Part shown: positions 18,875-26,428 of the stretch, one piece after another
Layout of the letters: each line of letters starts with the position of its first letter
Numbering within the stretch: the first letter of the stretch is position 1
From: an uncultured Collinsella sp.
Lineage (GTDB): Bacteria; Actinomycetota; Coriobacteriia; Coriobacteriales; Coriobacteriaceae
Direction: 5' to 3'
Length of the DNA: 50,246 nucleotides
Assembly: GCA_900758845.1 (NCBI GenBank)
Contig: CAAESW010000003.1
Coordinates: 1-50,246 of the forward strand
Notes under the pieces: generated by a model
Seen by the model: the letters and a program-made list of their open reading frames with translations, nothing else
The model's database searches: none
Told to the model about the DNA's origin: nothing
Program-made: the position numbers and the translations under genes

Positions 18875-18919
18875 TATTATGTAATGGCATATTACGTCAT
18901 ATGACGTAATATGCCATTA
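18875..18919 (+). promoter_or_regulatory. Perfect 38-bp palindrome at the PTS promoter
   Basis: TAATGGCATATTACGTCAT (18882-18900) is followed at once by its exact reverse complement (18901-18919). A -10 candidate TATTAT (18875-18880) ends one base before it, placing the palindrome at the transcription start. It lies 46 bp before the IIB start. The obvious binding candidate is the GntR/UTRA regulator at 21073, but the sequence is unlike sites I know for that family. As RNA it would make a 19-bp hairpin. Confidence 0.6.
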
Positions 18920-18964
18920 GCAGTCAAGGATGATTGTCTGTGTTCAAGTCGAGAAAGGGGCAAA

Positions 18965-19441
18965 ATGATTAAACTGTGTCGCGTCGATAGCCGGTTAGTG
19001 CATGGGCAGACCGTGTTCTCTTGGTATCCAACGCTTGAAGCAAACGCTATTCTTGTGGTTTCAGATGAGTACGCCGCAAGCAAAGAGCGAATTCAAGCGC
19101 TGCGAATTGCAAAACCCGCTGATGCCAAATTGGTTGTCAAAAGTGTAGAAGATTCCATCGTGGCCCTTAACGGAAGCGCGGTGGATAAATACGAGCTAAT
19201 TGTTGTTGCGGGAAATGTACATGACGCCTGTGAAGTTGCGCGTGCGTGTCCAAAAATAACGTCTGTGAATTTAGGCGGCGCTCGACCGTTGGGGGATAGC
19301 GTAAAGGAGCTTGGCCCTGCTGTGCGCCTTTCCCAATCCGATATTAATGAAATTAAGAAAGCCATGGCTGATGGAATCGAGTTCGAGGTAAGGCAGGTTG
19401 CTAGCGAGAAAAAACGCATCGTAACAAGTTTTGATTTGTAG
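18965..19441 (+). CDS. PTS system mannose/sorbose-family IIB component
   Basis: 158 residues, the family length. MIKLCRVDSRLVHGQT contains the phosphorylated His13 of the mannose-fructose-sorbose IIB fold (motif DxRLxHGQ). It passes phosphate from IIA to sugar carried by IIC-IID. The start at 18965 is set by GAAAGGGG seven bases upstream; an earlier in-frame ATG overlaps the operator palindrome. It is the first gene of IIB-IIC-IID. No IIA is encoded here, so phosphate must come from an IIA elsewhere. Base composition is clearly AT-richer than carB next door, suggesting transfer. The sugar is unknown. Confidence 0.92.
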   Translation: MIKLCRVDSRLVHGQTVFSWYPTLEANAILVVSDEYAASKERIQALRIAKPADAKLVVKSVEDSIVALNGSAVDKYELIVVAGNVHDACEVARACPKITSVNLGGARPLGDSVKELGPAVRLSQSDINEIKKAMADGIEFEVRQVASEKKRIVTSFDL

Positions 19442-19455
19442 GAAGAGGGAGAAAT

Positions 19456-20232
19456 ATGCTGCTTCAAGCTTTTCTGGTTGGTCTTGCCGCTGCGATAGGT
19501 CAATCGGATTATTTACTCGGTACTGCGATGGTCGAGCGGCCGATTGTCCTCGGAGCGATTGTCGGTATTTTTTTGGGTGATATTCCGACTGGCGTTATTG
19601 TTGGTTTCCAGCTCGAACTCGCGTTCATGGGGGTCTGGCAGGTTGGTGCTGCCGTGCCGCCCAACGTAATTGTTGGTTCAGTTTTGGGAACAGCCTTTGC
19701 GATTACTATGGGTGCGGGTCCCGAGACCGCTCTGACTATTGCTATGCCCACTGCGGTGCTTGCCGGCATGTTTGACAGCCTTATGTATAGCGTTGTTACG
19801 CCTCCTATGGCTGTCTGGGCTGATCGTGGCGCCGAAAAAGACGACCCCAAAACGATTGCAGCCGCTATGTGGACCAATGGAATTCTCTACATCATTGCGC
19901 TTGGCTTGATTTGCGGCGTGGCTTTTTACGTTGGAAATGATGCTGTTCAGGCACTGATTGACGCCATTCCTGATTGGCTTACGAATGGGCTTACGATCGC
20001 AACGGGTATTCTGCCCGCGCTTGGATTTGCGCAGCTTATGTCAATCCTGTCCACCAAGGAGCTGAGCTTCCTATTCTTTGGAGGCTTCTTGCTGAGTGCC
20101 TATCTAAACATTCCGACGATCGGTATCGTGGCGTTTTCGCTGATCCTGATTGGGATTCTCAATATGGCTCACATTTTTATGCCTGCCAGTGCGGCGGTCG
20201 CTAAGGAGGTTGACGATGACAACGAATTCTAA
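19456..20232 (+). CDS. PTS system mannose/sorbose-family IIC component
   Basis: 258 residues with about seven or eight membrane helices. The family patterns are visible in VERPIVLGAIVGIFLGDIPTGVIVG and the GFQLELAFMG segment. With IID it forms the membrane channel that takes up and releases the sugar as phosphate. A GAGGGAGAA ribosome site precedes the ATG at 19456. Its end overlaps the IID start by 17 bp, indicating translational coupling. In this superfamily IIC and IID always work together. Substrate specificity cannot be read; mannose, fructose, sorbose, N-acetylgalactosamine and fructosyl-amino acids are all handled by relatives. Confidence 0.92.
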   Translation: MLLQAFLVGLAAAIGQSDYLLGTAMVERPIVLGAIVGIFLGDIPTGVIVGFQLELAFMGVWQVGAAVPPNVIVGSVLGTAFAITMGAGPETALTIAMPTAVLAGMFDSLMYSVVTPPMAVWADRGAEKDDPKTIAAAMWTNGILYIIALGLICGVAFYVGNDAVQALIDAIPDWLTNGLTIATGILPALGFAQLMSILSTKELSFLFFGGFLLSAYLNIPTIGIVAFSLILIGILNMAHIFMPASAAVAKEVDDDNEF

Positions 20233-21076
20233 TGATGTTCTTGAGCTCTCGCCGGAGTCAAATAAATCGACCGATAAGAGAATAACCAAGAAAGACTTAA
20301 AGGCGTTATTTTGGCGTAGCTTTCCACTCAACATCATGTGGAGCTTTGACCGACAAATGAACGTTGGTTTCTGCTACGACATGATTCCGGTAATCAAGCG
20401 GTTATACGATAAGCCTGAAGACCGGATCGAGGCATATAAGCGTCATCTTGAGTTCCACAATATTCAAGTTACGTTTAATCCTCTGGTCGCCGGCATTGTG
20501 GCCTCCATGGAGGAGGAGAACGCCAACAATCAGGACTTTGACACCGCCTCAATTAACGCCATGAAAGCATCGCTTATGGCTCCGCTTTCCGGTATTGGAG
20601 ATTCACTGATTGCCAGTACGCTTCGCATGATTGCGACGGGCGTTGTGACAGGACTTTGCCTTTCGGGCAGTCTGCTCGGCCCAATCCTGTTCCTGCTTCT
20701 TTATAATGTCCCAACGATCCTGATCCGCTGGTTTGGGCTTCAGTATGGTTATTCGCTTGGCAGTGGCATGATTTCGAAGCTGAACGATTCTGATGTAATG
20801 CACAAAGTTACGTCCGGCCTGGCGATTGTGGGACTAATGGTAGTTGGTGGAATGGTGGCGACCACCGTTGCAGTTACCACTCCGCTCGCTCTTAACTTCG
20901 GCGACACCGCGTTTAAGTTGCAGGAAACGCTCGATGGGATATTCCCGGCTCTTTTGCCGCTCTGCGCGTTCGGGATCATGTGTCTTTGCAATAAGAAACA
21001 GGTCAAAATTATTTGGCAGATTGTGGGCATTCTCGCTGCGGGTATTGTGCTCGGCGTCCTGGGGATTTTGGGCTAG
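20216..21076 (+). CDS. PTS system mannose/sorbose-family IID component
   Basis: 286 residues. KKDLKALFWRSFPLNIMWSFDRQMNVGFCYDMIPVI (first two boxes KKDL and WRSF) is the typical IID N-terminus; SLMAPLSGIGDSL is a signature loop of the family, followed by C-terminal membrane helices. The start at 20216 has AAGGAGG six bases upstream, inside the IIC 3' end. The stop overlaps that of the convergent GntR gene in the 4 bp CTAG (21073-21076), with no room for a terminator between them. It completes the membrane part of the transporter. Confidence 0.92.
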   Translation: MTTNSNDVLELSPESNKSTDKRITKKDLKALFWRSFPLNIMWSFDRQMNVGFCYDMIPVIKRLYDKPEDRIEAYKRHLEFHNIQVTFNPLVAGIVASMEEENANNQDFDTASINAMKASLMAPLSGIGDSLIASTLRMIATGVVTGLCLSGSLLGPILFLLLYNVPTILIRWFGLQYGYSLGSGMISKLNDSDVMHKVTSGLAIVGLMVVGGMVATTVAVTTPLALNFGDTAFKLQETLDGIFPALLPLCAFGIMCLCNKKQVKIIWQIVGILAAGIVLGVLGILG

Positions 21077-21828
21077 AGAAGGCGTCCATCTTTTGAGATG
21101 CTGAACTCGAAGGACGATGCGTCTGCTCGCCAAACGGTTTTTGAATAGTGGAGCGGCATTTCATCGCAGGCATATGTGACGTGCTCGACAACGCTCACGG
21201 GGGCTCCAACGATATAACCGAGAAGGTTTGCTTCTTGGAGCCCCGCTATTCCTGCGGTGATTTTGAGCTTCTCAATACCGGTTGCGATGCTGTAATGGTT
21301 GGCGATCAGGTCGAAAAGACTGGCATTGTCTGTGAGAAGCTCCAGTAGTCCGGGCAGAGTGCCCTGCGTTGCATAAACGGTGTCGATGGCGCAGGGGGCA
21401 TTTTCGATATAAACCAAGCGCGCAACTCGTTGCACTACGGTTCCGTTGTCAATTTTGAGCTCCCGTGCAATGTGGGCATCAGCCTTGATCAAGCCTGTTT
21501 CCAAGATGGACTTGGTTGTTTTATCGCCGTATTGGGGGTCGGAGCTCAAATTGAAAATGGTGCTTGTTCCTCGTTTCAGGGTGAGCTTCGATGGGTTTAC
21601 GAATGTTCCCTTGCCTCGCAGGCGGTAGAGCAAGTTTTGGTCAATGAGATTCTGTACGGCGCGTCTTACGGTGATCCTGCTTACTTTGTATTGCTTGCAA
21701 AGCTCGGTTTCGGTGGGAATCTGACTGCCGCCGGGGAGTTCGCCAGAAACTATTTTCTTGAGGATATCGTTTTCAACGGTCTGATAGAGAAGCTCTGGCT
21801 GAGTGAGCTCGTCTTTTGCTGCAGGCAT
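21073..21828 (-). CDS. GntR-family (UTRA/HutC type) transcriptional regulator
   Basis: 251 residues. An N-terminal winged helix (VENDILKKIVSGELPGGSQIPTE, TELCKQYKVSRITVRRAVQNL, GKGTFV) is followed by a UTRA ligand-binding domain (about 90-250) that usually senses a sugar phosphate or similar metabolite. The start at 21828 follows AAGGGG; an upstream in-frame ATG at 21876 lacks a site. It is transcribed towards the PTS operon and away from the esterase, so it is the likely local regulator of one or both. Its operator may be the 38-bp palindrome at 18882. Ligand unknown. Confidence 0.9.
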   Translation of the reverse strand: MPAAKDELTQPELLYQTVENDILKKIVSGELPGGSQIPTETELCKQYKVSRITVRRAVQNLIDQNLLYRLRGKGTFVNPSKLTLKRGTSTIFNLSSDPQYGDKTTKSILETGLIKADAHIARELKIDNGTVVQRVARLVYIENAPCAIDTVYATQGTLPGLLELLTDNASLFDLIANHYSIATGIEKLKITAGIAGLQEANLLGYIVGAPVSVVEHVTYACDEMPLHYSKTVWRADASSFEFSISKDGRLL

Positions 21829-21952
21829 GGTGGACCCCTTGGTCTTCAGTTTCTTTAGTACATAGATATACGACAACTGAGGACATCATAAGCCGTTATC
21901 TCAAAAGTTATGGAAATATCGATTTGGCGTTATCGCCGAGAGGGGATTTAAG

Positions 21953-23020
21953 ATGGGCAGACAATACGACGAGGCGTTGATTGGCGCCATCTCCGGTCGC
22001 TCGTTTATAACCGAGAAGAGGGGGCTCGAGGTTCAAATTCGTCCGGTTCCTGATGATGAAAGAGAGCATGTGCTTGACCCACGAATTCTCGAGGTATCTC
22101 GCAAGAAGATGCGGAATGTTAGCATGTCTCCGAGCTGGACGAGCCTTATTGGAATGCGCCATCGCCCGGATAAGCCGACATACCGCCTACTCGATGGTGA
22201 GGTTCAGCGCGATGAGATCCTCATGGAGGCGGCCGATCGCTATATAGATCTATTCGTCTGGACGCCACCAAATCATAAGAAGGCAAGTCCAGCGCTTGTT
22301 TACCTGCATGGCGGCGCGTTTATGGCGGGGAATGTTCTGCAATTTGAACATCAGCTCGAGTTCATCGCCGAAAAGTCTGGTGCAGTGGTGGTTTATCCAG
22401 AATACCGCTTGGCGCCGGAGACGGCATTTCCCGGGCAGATCGAGGATTGCGTTCTTGCTCTTGATTATGTGTGCGAGCATGCCGGGGATCTCGGAATCAA
22501 TCCTCATAAAATAATGGTCGCCGGCGACTCCGCAGGAGGAAGCCTTACTAATGCGTGTGTTCAGCTCAGGGGTGCTGGAGCTGTAGCCCATGCCTTCGAA
22601 ATCTATCCTGAAGTCGACCTTGCGGGCGAACAGGGCGAGGGATATGAGGATTTTCCTGCGATAGCCGATCAAGAGGACGTTGCGCGTTTTCGCATCGACC
22701 ATCTTCGCGATTCGGACGGCCCGATGGTCGAACTTTGTGCACACGGAAAAATGTCTCCTCATGACCCGTTGATTTCTGCGCTAATGCTTGAGGACTGCAC
22801 TGATTTCCCCCCGGTGACTATCGTGACATCCGAATACGATCCGCTTCGTATCCCCGATGAAAAATGGGCTACAAAATTACGGTCTTCAGGAATCGATGTC
22901 GAGGTCATCGAATATGCCGGATGTGACCATGGTTTCTTCGATCATTTTGGCGTGTACCCGCAATCGGAAGACGTGTGTTTGTTGATGGCTGAGAAGCTTA
23001 AAGAAATGGCTGCACAATAA
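21953..23020 (+). CDS. Alpha/beta hydrolase, hormone-sensitive-lipase (HSL) family esterase
   Basis: 355 residues. HGGAF near residue 119 is the HSL oxyanion motif, GDSAGG near 191-196 carries the nucleophile Ser, EYDPL near 295 the Asp, and CDHGFF near 325 the His. An N-terminal cap of about 100 residues is present. There is no signal peptide, so it acts in the cytoplasm on small acyl esters. It diverges from the GntR gene and has AGGGGA before the ATG. Next to a sugar PTS it may deacylate an imported acylated sugar; that role is inference. Codon use is AT-richer like the PTS genes. Confidence 0.88.
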   Translation: MGRQYDEALIGAISGRSFITEKRGLEVQIRPVPDDEREHVLDPRILEVSRKKMRNVSMSPSWTSLIGMRHRPDKPTYRLLDGEVQRDEILMEAADRYIDLFVWTPPNHKKASPALVYLHGGAFMAGNVLQFEHQLEFIAEKSGAVVVYPEYRLAPETAFPGQIEDCVLALDYVCEHAGDLGINPHKIMVAGDSAGGSLTNACVQLRGAGAVAHAFEIYPEVDLAGEQGEGYEDFPAIADQEDVARFRIDHLRDSDGPMVELCAHGKMSPHDPLISALMLEDCTDFPPVTIVTSEYDPLRIPDEKWATKLRSSGIDVEVIEYAGCDHGFFDHFGVYPQSEDVCLLMAEKLKEMAAQ

Positions 23021-23095
23021 CGTCTCTCGGCGATAAGGGACTGAAGTCGCCTGTGTTTCTGCATTCGTGGTTCTCAGTCTGATTAAAAATGAGGC

Positions 23096-23136
23096 TTGCT
23101 CCTTGCCCGAGTGGGTGGGGAGCAGTTTGTTTTTTG
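23096..23136 (+). terminator. Terminator after the esterase gene
   Basis: TGCTCC (23097-23102) pairs with GGAGCA (23119-23124), with an inner CCC/GGG pairing, followed by GTTTGTTTTTT. Confidence 0.8.
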
Positions 23137-23312
23137 TAGCGATGCGAGGCGAGTGCCGCGCACTTTAGATCGCCATTTTGCTTCGCTGTATACCACTTGA
23201 CGTAATAAAAGAGGCAAGGGCGGTGCGAGGGCCAACAGTCATTCTAAGCTCGGATTCGTATTCTAAAAAGGTTGTTTCGGTTGCGCGGTACAATATAGCA
23301 AAAAAGAATGAT
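23137..23312. other. Leader region of the toxin-antitoxin pair
   Basis: About 175 bp with no convincing gene. The part from 23260 on is AT-rich and must hold the promoter; TACAAT near 23289 and TATAGC are possible -10 boxes, but spacing to a -35 is unclear. Confidence 0.35.
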
Positions 23313-23340
23313 AAAATGAATTCGAAAAAGAATTCATTTT
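23313..23340 (+). promoter_or_regulatory. Dyad operator before the antitoxin gene
   Basis: AAAATGAATTC (23313-23323) and GAATTCATTTT (23330-23340) are perfect arms around GAAAAA, ending two bases before the AGGAGG of the antitoxin gene. Antitoxins of the Phd/YefM type bind palindromes at their own promoter, so this is a likely autoregulation site. As RNA it would also sit next to the ribosome binding site. Confidence 0.55.
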
Positions 23341-23352
23341 TAGGAGGTATGT

Positions 23353-23673
23353 ATGCCTGCTTTGCAGATGCTCGACAACCTTGTTCCAATTAGCGATTTC
23401 AGCCACGGTAAGGGCTCGGCTGCATTTTCGAAGGTTGGGGACGACAATCCTGTTGTGGTTCTCAAACACAACAAGCCAGCGTTTGTGATTGTTACACCCG
23501 ATGAATATAGGGAAGCGAAGCAAGCGGAGGAGGACCTCACCTTGTTAACGTTGGCGCTTAAGAGAATGGCTGTGGCAAGTGACGATGCGCTTGTTTCCCT
23601 GTCTGATGTTATGGAAGAGCTGGGTGTGAGCCAGGACGAACTCGATCAGATGGATGAGGTCGAGTTTGAATGA
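23353..23673 (+). CDS. Antitoxin, Phd/YefM family
   Basis: 106 residues. The N-terminal half (VPISDFSHGKGSAAFSKV, then PVVVLKHNKPAFVIVTPDEY) is the DNA-binding Phd/YefM fold. The acidic C-terminal half (from EEDLTLLTLALKRM to DELDQMDEVEFE) would wrap and neutralise the toxin. AGGAGG precedes the ATG. The stop overlaps the toxin start by four bases (ATGA), the usual coupling. It sits at the right end of the AT-richer island, where such modules are often carried by mobile DNA. Confidence 0.88.
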   Translation: MPALQMLDNLVPISDFSHGKGSAAFSKVGDDNPVVVLKHNKPAFVIVTPDEYREAKQAEEDLTLLTLALKRMAVASDDALVSLSDVMEELGVSQDELDQMDEVEFE

Positions 23674-24020
23674 GTGGGTACGAAGTCGCTTTCTACCCGG
23701 ATGCTCTCAAGGATATTAAGCGTCTGGACGGCTCCCAACGAAAGGTCGTCCTTAAGGCTATAGAAAAAATCAGAACGAACCCATTGCCGCAGAACGAAGG
23801 TGGATTCGGCAAGCCTCTTGGAAACAAGGCAGGTACGGATTTGACTGGCTTTATGAAGATCAAGCTCAGGGGAAGTGGCATTCGAATCGTGTACCGCCTC
23901 ATCAGAATTAAAGAAAAGATGGCCATCGTAGTGGTAGGCGCTCGCGAAGACATGGAAGTCTACCGAACTGCTCAGAGACGAGAACTCGATTTCGAGAAAT
24001 GGGCGGAAGAGAATATCTAG
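23670..24020 (+). CDS. RelE/ParE-family toxin
   Basis: 116 residues. YEVAFYPDALKDIKRLDGSQRKVVLKAI is the standard start of the fold, followed by PLGNKAGTDLTGFMKIKLRGSGIRIVYRL and VVVGAREDMEVY. RelE members cut mRNA on the ribosome, ParE members poison gyrase; the basic central strand and R-IVYR favour RelE-like activity, without proof. The C-terminus is about 15 residues longer than average. Translated by coupling to the antitoxin, with no separate ribosome site visible. A strong terminator follows 35 bp downstream. Confidence 0.88.
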   Translation: MSGYEVAFYPDALKDIKRLDGSQRKVVLKAIEKIRTNPLPQNEGGFGKPLGNKAGTDLTGFMKIKLRGSGIRIVYRLIRIKEKMAIVVVGAREDMEVYRTAQRRELDFEKWAEENI

Positions 24021-24055
24021 CTTTAACGATGAGCGACGAGTGAGCGTTGGTGGGG

Positions 24056-24085
24056 CCCTGACGAATTAGATTCGTCAGGGTTTTT
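24056..24085 (+). terminator. Terminator of the toxin-antitoxin operon
   Basis: CCCTGACGAAT (24056-24066) and ATTCGTCAGGG (24070-24080) pair perfectly around TAG, followed by TTTTT. Confidence 0.92.
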
Positions 24086-24173
24086 CGCTGAACCAATTGC
24101 CTTCAGCCTCCGTTGACCTTTCCTTCCAATTCATCAGCCAACGTACGTCATGGCAATTCCCGGTAGGTCGCAG

Positions 24174-24261
24174 GGCGCTTCGCGGGCGGGCCAGGCTTTA
24201 TCTGAACGACTTTGCGAAGCAACCGGAGTGAAGATAAAGCCTGGCCCGCCCGCGAAGCGCC
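24174..24261. repeat. Variable-arm hairpin element B
   Basis: Arms 24174-24203 and 24232-24261 are perfect 30-bp inverted repeats. The 28-nt interior reads GAACGACTTTGC-GAA-GCAA then CCGGAGTGA, homologous to the inverted core of element A, with inner stem TTGC/GCAA where A has CTGC/GCAG. The arms share nothing with those of A or C. It lies between the toxin-antitoxin terminator and the purE promoter at the right edge of the AT-richer island. No T-tract. Confidence 0.8.
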
Positions 24262-24264
24262 ACA

Positions 24265-24293
24265 AAGACCGCAGGGACGGGAGCAGCTATACT
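24265..24293 (+). promoter_or_regulatory. Candidate purE promoter
   Basis: AAGACC (24265-24270) and TATACT (24288-24293) with 17-bp spacing, 64 bp before purE. The -10 is strong and the -35 weak. No purine riboswitch core is seen in the leader. Confidence 0.5.
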
Positions 24294-24356
24294 ACTCTCA
24301 GTAGTTAAGGGTCGCGGATCCGCCGCGTCACCGCTCTCAACAGGAGGTCTTTGTTT

Positions 24357-24821
24357 ATGGCAGATCAGAAGCCGGTTGTCGGGATCATTATGGGCTCCAA
24401 GTCCGATCTGGGCGTTATGGAAGGCTGCACCGCCGAGCTCGAGGCGCTCGGTGTGCCCTATGAGCTCGTCATTGCGAGCGCACACCGCACACCGGCGAAG
24501 GTCCACGAGTGGGCTTCGACTGCCGCCGATCGCGGTATCAAAGTGATTATCGCCGCCGCCGGCAAGGCCGCTCACCTGGGTGGTGTCGTGGCTGCCTTTA
24601 CGCCGCTGCCGGTCATCGGCGTGCCTATGAAGACGAGTGACCTGGGCGGTATGGATTCGCTGCTGTCGATGGTGCAGATGCCTTCGGGTGTGCCCGTGGC
24701 CTGCGTTGCCATCAACGGTGCCAAGAACGCCGCCATTTATGCCACGCAGATTCTGGGCGCTTGCGACCCCGAGTACCGCAAGGTTATCGAGAAGATGAAG
24801 CAGGAGATGGCCGACGCCTAG
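24357..24821 (+). CDS. purE: N5-carboxyaminoimidazole ribonucleotide mutase
   Basis: 154 residues, the class I PurE length. VGIIMGSKSDLGVMEGC and the substrate loop ASAHRTPAKVHEW are diagnostic; IAAAGKAAHLGGVVAAFTPLPVIGVP forms the octamer active site. It converts N5-CAIR to CAIR in purine synthesis and needs PurK, which is not in this window. The start at 24357 (AGGAGG nine bases upstream) is preferred over a TTG two codons earlier. The sortase gene follows after 35 bp, perhaps on the same transcript. Confidence 0.96.
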   Translation: MADQKPVVGIIMGSKSDLGVMEGCTAELEALGVPYELVIASAHRTPAKVHEWASTAADRGIKVIIAAAGKAAHLGGVVAAFTPLPVIGVPMKTSDLGGMDSLLSMVQMPSGVPVACVAINGAKNAAIYATQILGACDPEYRKVIEKMKQEMADA

Positions 24822-24856
24822 GCGTTCTGCCGTTTCACCGCAGTATAAGGAGAGCC

Positions 24857-25855
24857 ATGTCCGACTATCAGGGAAAACGATTCAAGGCTTCTCAGATTCC
24901 CGATCCATCGAAGCCGGGTGCTGCCCATGCGGCGCAGCAGGGTCGGGCATCCTCTCCTCAGCAGCCGCGCGCGCTACGCCCCGTGACACCGGCGACGCAT
25001 CGTCGACAGGACGCGCCAGCCGCATATCGACCTTCATCTTATAGCAACGCTAAGAAGCCGCCCCGGTCTTCATCGCATGCCGCGCCGTCGAATTACACCG
25101 AGCCGCCGCGCAAAAAGCGCCGCTCCATTATTCCCATTCTGCTCATCATCATCGGCATCGGCCTAATCGTTGCCGCTGCCGCCATCTTTATCAACGCCCA
25201 GATTGGCTACAAGCAGGCGAGCGAGTCGTATCAAAAGATCGAAAAACAATATGTGAGCGATAAGGACGCCAGCGGCGTGCCGATTATCGACTTCGATGCA
25301 CTTGCCCAGACAAATCCCGAGGTTGTGGGTTGGATTTACGCGCCGGGAACCAACATCAACTATCCCGTGGTGCAGACCAATAACAACTCCAAATACCTCA
25401 ACACGCTGTTTGACGGTACGTCCAATGCATCGGGTGCGATCTTCTTGGACAGCGACGACACCGCGCCGGGAATGGTTGACCAGCAGACCACGATCTACGG
25501 CCACCACATGAATGACGGGTCGATGTTCAACGTGATTTCGGACACCACTGATCAGGCAACGTTCGATAGCATCGAGTTCGTGTATTACATCACACGGGAT
25601 GCTACGTATAAACTGCGACCACTGGCGACCAAAGTTGTCGAGGACACGTATGCCAAGGCGCGCACGACCAATTTTGAGGGCGACGACGGGCTCAAGAACT
25701 ACCTGTCCGAGATGCTCGACGGGGCTTCTGCCGTGGCGAGTGATGCCACCGATCGTGCTGCTTCGGCAACCAAGGTCGTAACGCTTGTGACCTGTCGTTC
25801 GTTATCGCTGAGCAACACGCGTGCCGTCATGGTGCTCACGCCGGTCGAGGAATAA
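24857..25855 (+). CDS. Class B sortase
   Basis: 332 residues. A long basic, Pro- and Ser-rich cytoplasmic N-terminus (about 95 residues) leads to one membrane helix (IIPILLIIIGIGLIVAAAAIF), then the sortase domain: GWIYAPGTNINYPVVQ, catalytic His in IYGHHMNDGSMF, Cys in TLVTCRSLS and Arg in NTRAVM. The pattern and length fit class B. Sortases cut a sorting motif and join the protein to peptidoglycan or a pilin. No substrate gene lies adjacent; an MPSTG protein lies at the window's left end. The start follows AAGGAGAGCC. The long N-tail is unusual. Confidence 0.9.
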   Translation: MSDYQGKRFKASQIPDPSKPGAAHAAQQGRASSPQQPRALRPVTPATHRRQDAPAAYRPSSYSNAKKPPRSSSHAAPSNYTEPPRKKRRSIIPILLIIIGIGLIVAAAAIFINAQIGYKQASESYQKIEKQYVSDKDASGVPIIDFDALAQTNPEVVGWIYAPGTNINYPVVQTNNNSKYLNTLFDGTSNASGAIFLDSDDTAPGMVDQQTTIYGHHMNDGSMFNVISDTTDQATFDSIEFVYYITRDATYKLRPLATKVVEDTYAKARTTNFEGDDGLKNYLSEMLDGASAVASDATDRAASATKVVTLVTCRSLSLSNTRAVMVLTPVEE

Positions 25856-25864
25856 GTTGTTCGA

Positions 25865-25900
25865 GAGTAGCTAAAAAGCCCCGTTCCAAATTGGCTACTC
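25865..25900 (+). other. Hairpin between sortase and MoaE-like genes
   Basis: GAGTAGC (25865-25871) pairs with GCTACTC (25894-25900). No T-tract follows, so it is not a clear terminator. Confidence 0.4.
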
Positions 25901-25918
25901 GACGACGGTAAGGGAGAA

Positions 25919-26338
25919 ATGATGCTCGAGAATGGCAAAACGATGCCTTCGGTTGATGCTTGGCTGCGCGAGGCCAAGGCCGATTCGTCGGCACCTGCGT
26001 GCGGTATGTATCTGACACATAACGGTGTGGTGCGCGCGACGCCCAAGGCCGAGGCGCGCGGTGTCGAGACCGATGGCGTGGCGCCGGGCCACAAGGTGGG
26101 CGGCATGGTGTTCGGCTTCGATGCTCAGAAGGTGCAGGCTGCTATCGAGGCCACGAGCGCGATGCCGGGTATCGGCTATGTGCGCGTGTGGCTGGCAAGC
26201 GGCGAACTCGCCGTGGGTGACGACATCATGCTCGTGCTCATCGGCGGGGACATTCGCCCGCACGTGGTCGATGCGCTGCAGGCGCTCGTTGGCACCATCA
26301 AGAACGAATGTGTGAGTGAGGTCGAGCGCGAGGCGTAG
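25919..26338 (+). CDS. MoaE-like molybdopterin synthase large-subunit homologue
   Basis: 139 residues. The pattern resembles MoaE: an N-terminal GVVRA strand, a central IGYVRVWLASGELAVGDDIMLVLIGG (equivalent of the MoaE segment before its conserved hR), and C-terminal ALVGTIKNE, where MoaE has the active-site Lys region. MoaE with MoaD turns precursor Z into molybdopterin. No MoaD or other moa gene is nearby and the usual piWK ending is absent, so a different role is possible. AAGGGAGAA precedes two consecutive ATG codons. It ends in a bidirectional terminator. Confidence 0.6.
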   Translation: MMLENGKTMPSVDAWLREAKADSSAPACGMYLTHNGVVRATPKAEARGVETDGVAPGHKVGGMVFGFDAQKVQAAIEATSAMPGIGYVRVWLASGELAVGDDIMLVLIGGDIRPHVVDALQALVGTIKNECVSEVEREA

Positions 26339-26368
26339 AGGCTTGCGTCGATAGAAGACTCGTTTATA

Positions 26369-26409
26369 AAAATGCCCGCCGGTACGTGTGATACCGGCGG
26401 GCATTTTGC
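26369..26409. terminator. Bidirectional terminator
   Basis: AAAATGCCCGCCGGTA and TACCGGCGGGCATTTT (26369-26384/26392-26407) are perfect 16-bp arms around CGTGTGA, with T-runs on both strands. It serves the convergent MoaE-like and CmpB-like genes. Confidence 0.92.
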
Positions 26410-26428
26410 GTTTTGGACGCGGTTGGCG

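Noticed and set aside
24174..24261. Element B as an ordinary intrinsic terminator
   Set aside because: A real terminator with T-tract already lies at 24056; element B has 30-bp arms and no T-run on either side.
24265..24356. Purine riboswitch before purE
   Set aside because: The conserved loop sequences of the guanine/adenine aptamer are not present.
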